Shown piece after piece: positions 1 to 6,184 of a stretch of DNA of 6,618 bases. Position 1 is the first letter of the stretch. Each line of letters begins with the position of its first letter. The notes beneath the pieces were generated by a model. The model was given only the letters and a program-made list of their open reading frames with translations, ran no database searches and was not told where the DNA came from. Position numbers and translations under genes: made by a program. The stretch is from Methanobrevibacter thaueri (lineage in GTDB: Archaea > Methanobacteriota > Methanobacteria > Methanobacteriales > Methanobacteriaceae): the NCBI RefSeq assembly GCF_015062905.1, contig NZ_SUTK01000067.1, positions 1 to 6,618 on the forward strand, given 5' to 3'.

Positions 1-118
1 TGCAAAAGTAACCATTAAAAAATCCATCTTGAAAAAACTCAAAGTTGGCAAAAAAATCAAATACCAAGTAACCTACCTCAAACACACTGTAAAAAGAACC
101 GTTAAAGTTAAAAAATAA
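1..118 (+). CDS. C-terminus of adhesin-like surface protein (partial, 5' end outside window)
   Basis: An open frame enters from the left edge (first full codon at 2) and ends at TAA 116-118, giving 38 residues. The peptide contains VGKKIKYQVTYLKHTVKRTV. It has 14 lysines and one arginine but no acidic residue, and alternates basic and beta-branched residues. This resembles the final Ig-like or cell-wall-binding tail of the large adhesin-like proteins of Methanobrevibacter, which are exported and carry a very basic C-terminus thought to hold the protein at the pseudomurein wall. The family call is recognition by style, since most of the protein lies outside the window. A terminator hairpin begins within the last two lysine codons. 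It converges on the carbonic anhydrase operon. Confidence 0.7.
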   Translation, partial: AKVTIKKSILKKLKVGKKIKYQVTYLKHTVKRTVKVKK

Positions 119-149
119 GGATTATTTTCCTTATTTTTTCTATTTTTTT
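110..149 (+). terminator. Hairpin and U-tract terminator of the adhesin-like gene
   Basis: A perfect 12-bp inverted repeat pairs 110-121 (aaaaaataagga) with 128-139 (tccttatttttt) around a 6-nt loop. A T-rich run follows to 149. The left arm includes the TAA stop at 116-118. This is an intrinsic-type terminator for the plus-strand gene. The stem is A/T-rich, so the T-tract probably matters most, as is common in archaea. Confidence 0.7.
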
Positions 150-302
150 GAATCTGTAAAATTTTTAGACGTATCTTATTTTCAAAATTCTGCTAATTTT
201 CTATCTAATAGTCTAAAATGTCAAAATTTCTCATTACTACAAAAAAAGTCGAATAAATTAAAAAAATGAGAAATAAAAGAATTATTGAAAAAAATAATGG
301 AA
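140..302. other. AT-rich convergent intergenic region, no gene seen
   Basis: This stretch lies between the ends of two convergent genes. I see no credible reading frame, tRNA or CRISPR-like repeat. It holds two inverted repeats: 163-170 (ttttagac) with 211-218, and a 10-bp perfect one at 226-235 (atttctcatt) with 265-274. Both may be chance pairings in low-complexity DNA or part of a bidirectional termination zone. Confidence 0.5.
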
Positions 303-326
303 TAGATGGTGATTAGTAACCATCTA
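287..326 (-). terminator. Hairpin terminator of the ilvB-ilvN-carbonic anhydrase operon
   Basis: A perfect 8-bp inverted repeat pairs 303-310 (tagatggt) with 319-326 (accatcta) around an 8-nt loop. On the minus strand it covers the carbonic anhydrase stop codon (313-315) and is followed by T-rich sequence, including a run of seven T from about 295 to 289. It is a plausible intrinsic-type terminator for the operon. Confidence 0.55.
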
Positions 327-840
327 CTAAAACTTTCAACTCACCAGTGACAATATCAATGATAAGACCATGTACCGGCACATCTGGGATTAATGGGTGG
401 TTTTTGATTTTTTCAACAACGTTTTTAACGTTTTCCTCTTCGGATTCAAATCCTCCAATCCATTCATCAAGATCATATTTTGCAATGTCTTCCTCTTTGA
501 TTCCGCGTGCAAGCATTTTTTCTTTCAATGCTTCTGCATCGGCACCGGCCATACCACATTCTGTGTGGCCTACAACCATTACTTCTTCAGCACCAAGGTT
601 ATATAAAGCTGCACCGATTGATCTAATTGCGTCTTCACCTACAATGGAGTTTCCTGCGTTTCTGACGATTTTTGCATCTCCTCTTTTAAGACCGAGAGCC
701 GGTTCGAAAAAGTCGATGAGTCTGCAGTCCATACAGGTCAGGATAGCTAATTTCTTAGCTGCATGGTGAGACATTTCTTCGCCTTCAAAGTTATCTACAA
801 ATTCCTTATTGTCTTTTAATACGTCTTCTAATATAGTCAT
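313..840 (-). CDS. Beta-class carbonic anhydrase (Cab type)
   Basis: A 175-residue cytoplasmic zinc enzyme that interconverts CO2 and bicarbonate. The beta-class signature is complete. Cys36 in TCMDCR, followed by Asp38 and Arg40, forms the first zinc ligand and the catalytic Asp-Arg pair. His92 and Cys95 in GHTECGM supply the other two zinc ligands. Length and motifs match the short Cab enzyme of Methanothermobacter (about 170 residues). The ATG start at 840 lies 3 nt after the ilvN stop and has an AAGGGGAG Shine-Dalgarno (849-856) inside the ilvN tail, so translation is probably coupled. It is the last gene of the ilvB-ilvN operon. A role in supplying bicarbonate or CO2 to carboxylation reactions, or in handling CO2 released by the synthase, is inferred from context only. 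Confidence 0.93.
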   Translation of the reverse strand: MTILEDVLKDNKEFVDNFEGEEMSHHAAKKLAILTCMDCRLIDFFEPALGLKRGDAKIVRNAGNSIVGEDAIRSIGAALYNLGAEEVMVVGHTECGMAGADAEALKEKMLARGIKEEDIAKYDLDEWIGGFESEEENVKNVVEKIKNHPLIPDVPVHGLIIDIVTGELKVLVDGY

Positions 841-843
841 AAT

Positions 844-1329
844 TTATACTCCCCTTGACATAGCTGTAAGGCCAGTACGGGCTATTCTTTTTATTCCATA
901 GCCTTCTACTAAAGATATGAATGCATTAATCTTTTCCTTATCTCCAGTCAGCTCAATCATTAGTGTCTGGTCTGTGACATCCAATATATGTGCCCTGAAG
1001 ATATTTGAATATTGCATTATTTCTGCTCTTGCTTTAGCATTAGGAATGTTTACCTTGACAAGGCATAATTCCCTTTTAACGGCAGTTTTAGTGATATCTT
1101 TAATCTTGATAACATCAACCAATTTATTCAGTTGCTTTGTAACTTGTTCCAAACCCTTTTCATCCGCATGCACTGAAATGACCATACGGGATTGTCCTTC
1201 CACTTCTGAGCTTCCGACAGTTATGCTGTCAATGTTGAATCCTCTTCTATTGAACATTCCAGCCACTTTCTGCAGGACTCCCGGCTTATCCTCAACGAGT
1301 GTTGATATAACGTGATAATTTGATTCCAT
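844..1329 (-). CDS. ilvN: Acetolactate synthase small (regulatory) subunit
   Basis: A 161-residue regulatory subunit of acetohydroxyacid synthase. It activates the IlvB catalytic subunit and usually confers feedback inhibition by valine. The N-terminal ACT domain (about residues 5-80) carries the hallmark stretch from LVEDKPGVL to FNIDSITVG. Gly17 and Asn32 align by eye with the valine-site residues known from E. coli IlvH. Residues about 84-158 form the C-terminal ALS_ss_C domain, with typical VKVN and TGLTAMSRG segments. Length is normal for the family. The ATG at 1329 begins on the base after the ilvB TAA. A GGATGTGA Shine-Dalgarno (1335-1342), one base off GGAGGTGA, lies inside the ilvB end, so translational coupling and balanced subunit output are likely. 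The symbol ilvH is also used for this subunit. Confidence 0.95.
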   Translation of the reverse strand: MESNYHVISTLVEDKPGVLQKVAGMFNRRGFNIDSITVGSSEVEGQSRMVISVHADEKGLEQVTKQLNKLVDVIKIKDITKTAVKRELCLVKVNIPNAKARAEIMQYSNIFRAHILDVTDQTLMIELTGDKEKINAFISLVEGYGIKRIARTGLTAMSRGV

Positions 1330-3024
1330 TTAAATCACATCCTTTTCGAGTTTATATTCCCCGATCATCTCATTAATTCCGGCTCCCGGCGGAAGCATAG
1401 GAAGGGCTTCCTCGGAGTCTATAACAACATTTAATAGGACCGGTTCATTATCTTTCATTGCACTTGACAGGGCTTCCCTGGTCTCGCCCGGTTCTGTAAT
1501 CCTAACTGCATTTACTCCAAAACTTTCTGCGAGCTTTACAAAATCAGGACTATTGCCCAATAGGGTTTGAGAATGTCTGTTATTATATAATAAGCTTTGC
1601 CATTGGTATACCATTCCAAGGGTTCTGTTTTCCAAAACAACGGCAATGACCGGCAAATCATATTCATGAACGGTAGCCAGTTCCTGACAGACCATCAGGA
1701 AACCGCCGTCACCATTGATTGATACGACAGGGTCTTCAGGACAAGCCACTTTAGCTCCAATAGCTGCAGGGAATCCGAATCCCATTGTTCCAAGACCTCC
1801 TGATGAGATGAATTTGCGCGGCTTTTGTGTGTCAAAGAAATGTGCCGCCCACATCTGATTCTGACCTACATCAGTTGTCAATATTGATTCGGGCGTTAAA
1901 ACCTCTGCAATCTCCTTTATGACAGTCTGAGGTTTTAAAGGAACATCGTCGTAACTTACACGTGGCAGCAATTCTTGCTTTTTGGCTTTAATCATATCTG
2001 TCCAATTATTCACTTCATTTGATGGAGTGTATTCGTCTAACACTTTATTTAATGATTTTAAAATATTTTTGGCATCTCCAACAATTGGCAAGTCAACATC
2101 AACATTCTTGCCGATTTCAGCAGGATCAATGTCAATGTGAATGACCTTGGTGTCAGGTACGAAACTGTCCAGTCTTCCGGTTGTTCTGTCTGAAAACCTT
2201 ATACCGATAGCAATGAGTAAATCTGATTCGTTAATGTAATCGTTTGAAACTTTCCTTCCATGCATGCCAAGCATACCCAATGCCAAATCGTCAGTCTCAT
2301 CAATAGCACCTTTACCTAAAAGTGAAGTCATTACCGGTGCGTTAATGGTTTCAGCCAGTTTCTTTAGCTCACAACATGCATTGGCTATGATGACACCTGC
2401 ACCGGCCAAAATCATTGGCCTTTTAGCATCTTTAATCAAGTCACGGGCCTTCTTGATTTGCTTGATGTTGCCTTTAACGGTCGGATTGTAACCAGGTGTC
2501 TGAATCAGGTCATCCCTGAATTCTGTCAGTTCCCCTTCCTGAACCTCTTTTGGAACATCTATCAAAACAGGACCCGGCCTTCCAGTTGAAGCAATTTCAA
2601 AACTTGATTTAATCATTGAAGGTATTAAATCAGGGTCTTTAGGTTGATAACTATGTTTAGTTATAGGCATTGTTATTCCAATAATGTCAGCTTCTTGGAA
2701 TGCATCATTTCCGATTAAATGAGTAGGAACTTGACCTGTAATTGCCACAATTGGAGAAGAATCCATGTAAGCTGTTCCTATACCAGTTACAAGATTGGTT
2801 GCTCCAGGGCCTGAAGTTGCCAAACACACTCCCACATGACCTGATGCCCTTGCATAACCGTCTGCAGCATGAGCAGCAGCCTGTTCGTGTCTAACCAGTA
2901 TATGATCCATGTCTGCATCATATAGCATGTCATAGAATGGTATGGTCTGTCCGCCAGGATAACCAAATATCGTTTTGACCCCCATATTTTTGAGGGATTC
3001 TATTATCGCTTCTCCGCCTCTCAT
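1330..3024 (-). CDS. ilvB: Acetolactate synthase large (catalytic) subunit
   Basis: A 564-residue thiamine diphosphate enzyme. It condenses two pyruvates to 2-acetolactate (valine, leucine) or pyruvate with 2-oxobutyrate to 2-aceto-2-hydroxybutyrate (isoleucine), releasing CO2. The N-terminal PYR domain (about 1-165) holds the catalytic Glu47 in RHEQAAAHAADGYARA. A central domain (about 185-330) with LAGAG and IGIRFSDRTTG resembles the FAD-binding region. The C-terminal PP domain (about 370-540) has the metal/ThDP motif starting GDGG at 438-441 and ending at Asn466. TLGMVYQWQ contains Trp475, matching the tryptophan that gives anabolic enzymes their 2-oxobutyrate preference, so this is not a catabolic AlsS type. 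The ATG at 3024 has AAAGG upstream and a TATA box near 3077. It is the first gene of ilvB-ilvN-carbonic anhydrase. No ilvC is seen in the window. Confidence 0.96.
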   Translation of the reverse strand: MRGGEAIIESLKNMGVKTIFGYPGGQTIPFYDMLYDADMDHILVRHEQAAAHAADGYARASGHVGVCLATSGPGATNLVTGIGTAYMDSSPIVAITGQVPTHLIGNDAFQEADIIGITMPITKHSYQPKDPDLIPSMIKSSFEIASTGRPGPVLIDVPKEVQEGELTEFRDDLIQTPGYNPTVKGNIKQIKKARDLIKDAKRPMILAGAGVIIANACCELKKLAETINAPVMTSLLGKGAIDETDDLALGMLGMHGRKVSNDYINESDLLIAIGIRFSDRTTGRLDSFVPDTKVIHIDIDPAEIGKNVDVDLPIVGDAKNILKSLNKVLDEYTPSNEVNNWTDMIKAKKQELLPRVSYDDVPLKPQTVIKEIAEVLTPESILTTDVGQNQMWAAHFFDTQKPRKFISSGGLGTMGFGFPAAIGAKVACPEDPVVSINGDGGFLMVCQELATVHEYDLPVIAVVLENRTLGMVYQWQSLLYNNRHSQTLLGNSPDFVKLAESFGVNAVRITEPGETREALSSAMKDNEPVLLNVVIDSEEALPMLPPGAGINEMIGEYKLEKDVI

Positions 3025-3067
3025 TGTAAAAACCTTTTTTCATATATTATACAATAACTTATGAATA

Positions 3068-3086
3068 CAAAAATATATATAATTAT
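3068..3086 (-). promoter_or_regulatory. TATA box shared by the ilvB operon and the divergent DUF2085-like gene
   Basis: The core at 3071-3084 is nearly symmetric (atatatat), so it can read as an archaeal TATA box on either strand. Leftward, a start point about 26 nt away (near 3051) gives ilvB a leader of about 27 nt. Rightward, a start near 3103 gives the membrane-protein gene a short leader. No other good TATA box lies in this 88-100 nt gap. Start points are predicted from spacing only. Confidence 0.55.
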
Positions 3087-3124
3087 TGAAATCATATTAA
3101 GGTTAGCAAATTGTGTGTGATAAT

Positions 3125-3457
3125 ATGAACTTTACAAAATATTTATGTCACAGGATACCTGAGAGAAGTTTCTTCATCAAAGGCCACCAATTTCCGGTTT
3201 GCGCAAGATGCACAGGCTTTTATACCGGACTGCTTGTTTACCTGATTTTTAACATCTTTTACAAGCATCCATATAATCTGGAAATGCTGTTCATTTCAAT
3301 GATTCTCATGATTCCAGTGGCAATTGACGGCCTGACACAATATTTTGGACCAAGAGAAAGCACAAACAATTTAAGATTTATTACAGGTTTTATTGGAGGC
3401 ATAGGCCTCATAATCTTTTTAAAAATAATAATAAGGTGGATTATCAATGTTTTGTAG
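3125..3457 (+). CDS. DUF2085-like small membrane protein
   Basis: A 110-residue protein that I place in the DUF2085 family, whose function is unknown. The conserved N-terminal part is visible: Cys8-His9, His21 and Cys26-x2-Cys29 within LCHRIPERS and VCARCTGFYTG, an arrangement that looks able to bind metal. Three hydrophobic helices follow at about 31-47, 52-70 and 86-109. Between helices two and three are DGLTQ (68-72) and ESTNNLR. I chose ATG 3125 because it leaves a leader of about 20 nt from the predicted transcription start and has a GTGTGAT motif just upstream. An in-frame GTG at 3113, adding four residues, is the alternative. Its end overlaps the next gene by 11 nt, so the two are co-transcribed. 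Confidence 0.8.
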   Translation: MNFTKYLCHRIPERSFFIKGHQFPVCARCTGFYTGLLVYLIFNIFYKHPYNLEMLFISMILMIPVAIDGLTQYFGPRESTNNLRFITGFIGGIGLIIFLKIIIRWIINVL

Positions 3458-3686
3458 AAACTGTGGTGAAGAAAACCCCGACAATGCAGTTTTCTGTAGA
3501 AACTGTGGTGAAAGACTGGAAAAAGAGGAAATAAAAAAAGCGGAAGTAATTGAAAAACCAGTAAACACACATCATGAGCAAAGCACAACAACCAGCACCC
3601 CTTCAAGCAATGATAACAATTGGATGGGCTGCTGCTTATGTATAATTGTTATCTTTATCGTGTTCGCGATTTTTGGATCACTCTAA
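3447..3686 (+). CDS. Zinc-ribbon protein with C-terminal transmembrane helix
   Basis: A 79-residue protein of unknown function. Residues 1-24 form a small zinc ribbon with Cys3-x2-Cys6 and Cys17-x2-Cys20, each in a CRNCGE box, of the common zinc_ribbon_2 type. A charged and then Ser/Thr/Asn-rich linker (about 24-57) leads to a hydrophobic tail (about 60-78) containing GCCLC. It is therefore probably a tail-anchored membrane protein with the ribbon in the cytoplasm. The ATG at 3447 overlaps the end of the upstream membrane-protein gene by 11 nt and has an AAGGTGGA Shine-Dalgarno (3433-3440), suggesting coupled translation and a joint role. The TAA at 3684-3686 overlaps the argF stop on the other strand. 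Confidence 0.8.
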   Translation: MFCRNCGEENPDNAVFCRNCGERLEKEEIKKAEVIEKPVNTHHEQSTTTSTPSSNDNNWMGCCLCIIVIFIVFAIFGSL

Positions 3687-4591
3687 TCCTTCAAATAGTA
3701 ATATAAAACAGCCTTTTGAGCATGCAGCCTGTTTTCAGCTTCATCAAAAACAACTGATTGAGGTCCATCGATTACCTCAGCGGACACTTCCTGACCTCTG
3801 ATTGCAGGCAGGCAATGCATGAAAATAGCTCCATCATTAGCCAAACTCATTAAATCAGAATTGACTTGGAATGGTGCGAAATCTATTTCCCTTTTGGCTT
3901 TTTCGGCCTCATCGCCCATACTTACCCAGACATCAGTGAAAACCGCATCAACATTCTGCAATGCCAATCCTATATCATCAGTTATTGTTATTTCAGTATT
4001 GTTTTCATCCGCATATTCAAGGGCGGTCTTTAAAATATCTTCGCACGGCTCATATCCTTTAGGGCAAGCAACAGACATGTCCATTCCCAAAAGGGGAGCA
4101 ATCAATAAAAGGGAATTGGATACGTTATTTCCATCACCGACAAAACAGATTTTCTTGCCTTCCCACTCACCCAAATGTTCCTTGATTGTCAAGACGTCAG
4201 CAAGGGCCTGGCAAGGGTGTTCAAGATCGGTTAATCCGTTGATGACCGGCACGTCGGAATGTTCAGCCAGTTCCACAACATCGGAGTGTTTGATAGCCCT
4301 TATCATTATTCCATCAACGAAACGGCTTAAAACCTTTGCAGTGTCTGAAATCGGTTCGCCTCTACCCATCTGCAAGTCATTTGAAGACAAAAAGATTGCC
4401 CTTCCGCCTAACTGATACATTCCAACATCAAAAGAAACTCTGGTTCTAGTTGATGATTTCTGGAAAATCATGGCCAATGTCTTGCCTTCAAGAGGCTTCT
4501 CTTCCATCTCACCCGCTTTGATTTTAACAGCCAAATCCAAAATGTATTTAACATCGTCCTTGATGTCTGTTATTGATAATAAACTATCCAT
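3683..4591 (-). CDS. argF: Ornithine carbamoyltransferase
   Basis: A 302-residue cytoplasmic enzyme of arginine synthesis that transfers the carbamoyl group of carbamoyl phosphate to ornithine, giving citrulline and phosphate. The family motifs are all present: carbamoyl-phosphate site STRTR (47-51), HPCQ (125-128), ornithine site DVWVSMG (220-226) and catalytic HCLP (259-262). The SMG loop separates it from aspartate carbamoyltransferase. Length is normal (about 300-310). The ATG at 4591 has AAAGGGGA (4597-4604) 5 nt upstream and a TATA box around 4638. It appears to be a single-gene unit: the upstream purD has its own terminator, and downstream it converges on the zinc-ribbon gene with overlapping stop codons. 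No arginine-repressor operator was recognised. Confidence 0.96.
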   Translation of the reverse strand: MDSLLSITDIKDDVKYILDLAVKIKAGEMEEKPLEGKTLAMIFQKSSTRTRVSFDVGMYQLGGRAIFLSSNDLQMGRGEPISDTAKVLSRFVDGIMIRAIKHSDVVELAEHSDVPVINGLTDLEHPCQALADVLTIKEHLGEWEGKKICFVGDGNNVSNSLLLIAPLLGMDMSVACPKGYEPCEDILKTALEYADENNTEITITDDIGLALQNVDAVFTDVWVSMGDEAEKAKREIDFAPFQVNSDLMSLANDGAIFMHCLPAIRGQEVSAEVIDGPQSVVFDEAENRLHAQKAVLYYYLKD

Positions 4592-4627
4592 TATAATCCC
4601 CTTTAAATAGTATAAAAAAAAGTATTT

Positions 4628-4648
4628 GTTAAATATATATATTAAATG
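4628..4648 (-). promoter_or_regulatory. argF promoter (TATA box)
   Basis: On the minus strand taatatatatattt (4644-4631) is a strong archaeal TATA match. A start about 26 nt downstream, near 4612, leaves a leader of about 20 nt that includes the Shine-Dalgarno at 4597-4604. The gap 4592-4697 holds nothing else that I can identify. Confidence 0.55.
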
Positions 4649-4697
4649 TTTCTATGAAAATTTAATATCAAAATTGAAGATTTTTTCAAATTAGTAT

Positions 4698-4736
4698 AAA
4701 AAAAAGAAAAAAAGAAATTTAGTTTAAAATTTCTTT
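4698..4736 (-). terminator. purD hairpin and poly-U terminator
   Basis: A perfect 10-bp inverted repeat pairs 4711-4720 (aaagaaattt) with 4727-4736 (aaatttcttt) around a 6-nt loop. On the minus strand it is followed directly by T-runs broken by single C's, down to 4698. The stem includes the purD stop codon (4719-4721). It separates purD from argF, which lies downstream on the same strand. Confidence 0.75.
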
Positions 4737-6029
4737 CATGTGTTCGACACGCTTGTTGACAAGTTCTGTTGTACCTACATCACTTCTGTGGTAAACATTA
4801 CCTTTAACAAACTCGCATGCCTTTTCAGCAATCTTTTCAGCCTCTTCGATGGATTCGCCACTGGCTACAATGCCCAATGCCCTTGAACCTGACAGGTGAA
4901 TTCCGTCATCTTCCTCAGACACTGCCGCATAGAAGACCTTAGCGCCCATATCTTCAATGGCTTCCTCATCCACTTCAATGAGTTCGCCGGCATGCTGGGT
5001 TTCAGGATATCCGTCAGGCACGATGTATTTGCATACGCTTGCTTTGTCCTCGAATTCCACCTCATTGAGATTACCGTCAACGATAGCCTGACAAACATCA
5101 GCCAATGGAGTTTTTAAAAGAGGCAATACGTTCATAGCTTCAGGATCTCCGAATCTTGCATTGTATTCAATGAGTTTAGGTCCGTCAGCGGTAAGCATGA
5201 ACTGGCCATATAGGATACCTTTGTAAGGTTCTGCCTCTTCAGCGATGGCCTTGAGGGTTGCCTTCATTATTTCAACAGCCTTATCATAATCTTCCTGGCT
5301 TAAGAACGGCAGCAATCCTCCAACATCAGAGTATGATCCCATTCCTCCGGTGATTGCGCCTACATCGCCTTCAAATGCGTGAGGATGGTCTTGCGCTGCA
5401 GGCATCGGTGCTAAATTTTCACCGTCACAGAAAGCCTGGATGGTAAATTCCTCACCGATTAATCTTTCTTCAATAATAACTTGGGCAAAACCGCCCATAA
5501 CATTGTCAATAACTTCACATGAGTATTCCTTTGCCTCTTCATTATCCTTTAGATGGTCGCCGACAATTTTTACTCCTTTACCTCCTGTCAATCCAACAGG
5601 TTTAACTACAACATCACGGTCAAACTCATCCAAAAATGCTGACACATCATCTGAGTTGTCAAAGACCTTGTAAACAAGTGACCCTTCAATTTCATAGTCC
5701 TCAAAGAGTTTTCTCATAAATGACTTGTCGGTTTCGATTCTTGCCGCACTTTGGGTAGGTCCGACACATTTTATTCCATTTTTCTGAAGCTCATCCACGA
5801 TTCCTTTTCCGAGCGGAGCTTCAGGACCGATGAATGCGATGTCAATGTCATTTTCGACAGCATATTCGGCAACCTTTTCCACTTCCCCCTCATCGCCTTG
5901 CTTAAACTCGGCAATCTTGCTCATTCCAGGGTTGACTTTACTCATGTAAACGTATAATTCCACATCATCCTTAAGGGCGTCAGCGATAGCATGCTCACGT
6001 GCACCGGTTCCAACAACTAAAACTTTCAT
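4719..6029 (-). CDS. purD: Phosphoribosylamine--glycine ligase (GAR synthetase)
   Basis: A 436-residue ATP-grasp enzyme of purine synthesis. It joins 5-phosphoribosylamine and glycine using ATP to make glycinamide ribonucleotide. The N-domain begins MKVLVVGTGAREHA, the PurD N-terminal signature (7-14). The ATP-grasp region has GLTGGKGVKIVG (146-157), the AQDH box (212-215) with ITGGMGSYSD, and the metal-binding EYNARFGDPE (288-297). The C-domain (about 330-430) includes SGSRALGIVASG. The start is ATG 6029 because the family signature begins there and AAGGAG (6039-6044) lies 9 nt upstream. The frame stays open 42 codons further, but that extension is AT-rich promoter DNA. The usual KR after AQDH and PN before TGGMG read PH and AI here, perhaps archaeal variants. 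Confidence 0.95.
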   Translation of the reverse strand: MKVLVVGTGAREHAIADALKDDVELYVYMSKVNPGMSKIAEFKQGDEGEVEKVAEYAVENDIDIAFIGPEAPLGKGIVDELQKNGIKCVGPTQSAARIETDKSFMRKLFEDYEIEGSLVYKVFDNSDDVSAFLDEFDRDVVVKPVGLTGGKGVKIVGDHLKDNEEAKEYSCEVIDNVMGGFAQVIIEERLIGEEFTIQAFCDGENLAPMPAAQDHPHAFEGDVGAITGGMGSYSDVGGLLPFLSQEDYDKAVEIMKATLKAIAEEAEPYKGILYGQFMLTADGPKLIEYNARFGDPEAMNVLPLLKTPLADVCQAIVDGNLNEVEFEDKASVCKYIVPDGYPETQHAGELIEVDEEAIEDMGAKVFYAAVSEEDDGIHLSGSRALGIVASGESIEEAEKIAEKACEFVKGNVYHRSDVGTTELVNKRVEHMKEILN

Positions 6030-6035
6030 GATAAA

Positions 6036-6078
6036 ATTCTCCTTAATATAGAATATATTCCTAAAAATATTTAAATCA
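6036..6078 (-). promoter_or_regulatory. purD promoter and Shine-Dalgarno
   Basis: On the minus strand atttaaata (6076-6068) is a TATA-like box. About 26 nt downstream is the predicted start, near 6046, just before the AAGGAG ribosome site at 6044-6039. This arrangement settles the purD start at 6029 rather than the longer open frame. A separate promoter for the plus-strand surface gene lies at about 6143-6166. Confidence 0.5.
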
Positions 6079-6142
6079 TATCTAATTTCAAAGTAATTGT
6101 AAAAATCATCAGAATGAAATTTTAATGATTGTAAGTACTTGC

Positions 6143-6167
6143 ATTCGAAAAGCATTATATATAAATT
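6143..6167 (+). promoter_or_regulatory. BRE/TATA promoter of the surface-protein gene
   Basis: A purine-rich cgaaaag (6146-6152), fitting an archaeal B-recognition element, directly precedes attatatataaatt (6154-6167), a strong TATA box. Predicted transcription start is about 6185-6187. That places the TTG codon at 6185 at or before the mRNA 5' end, which matters for start choice. An 8-bp palindrome aagtactt (6133-6140) lies just upstream and could be an operator, without further support. Confidence 0.6.
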
Positions 6168-6184
6168 AAATTCATATTAATAAA

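Noticed and set aside
347..769. Plus-strand open frame opposite carbonic anhydrase
   Set aside because: It is antisense to a gene with a complete catalytic signature, its protein resembles nothing I know, and there is no ribosome site.
3259..3606. Minus-strand open frame across the DUF2085-like and zinc-ribbon genes
   Set aside because: It is a shadow of two plus-strand genes with recognisable Cys motifs and coupled starts; its own product looks like random hydrophobic sequence.
3705..3735. 7-bp inverted repeat (aaaacag with ctgtttt) after the zinc-ribbon stop as a terminator
   Set aside because: It lies inside argF coding sequence, has a 17-nt loop and is not followed by a T-tract on the plus strand.
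3819..4415. Long plus-strand open frame opposite argF
   Set aside because: argF on the other strand carries every family motif; the antisense product is Ser/Ile-rich without domains, as expected for a shadow.
6030..6155. Longer purD reading frame with 42 extra N-terminal residues
   Set aside because: The PurD family signature begins at MKVLVVGTGAREHA (6029), a good AAGGAG lies 9 nt before that ATG, and the extension covers the TATA-like region and AT-rich DNA.
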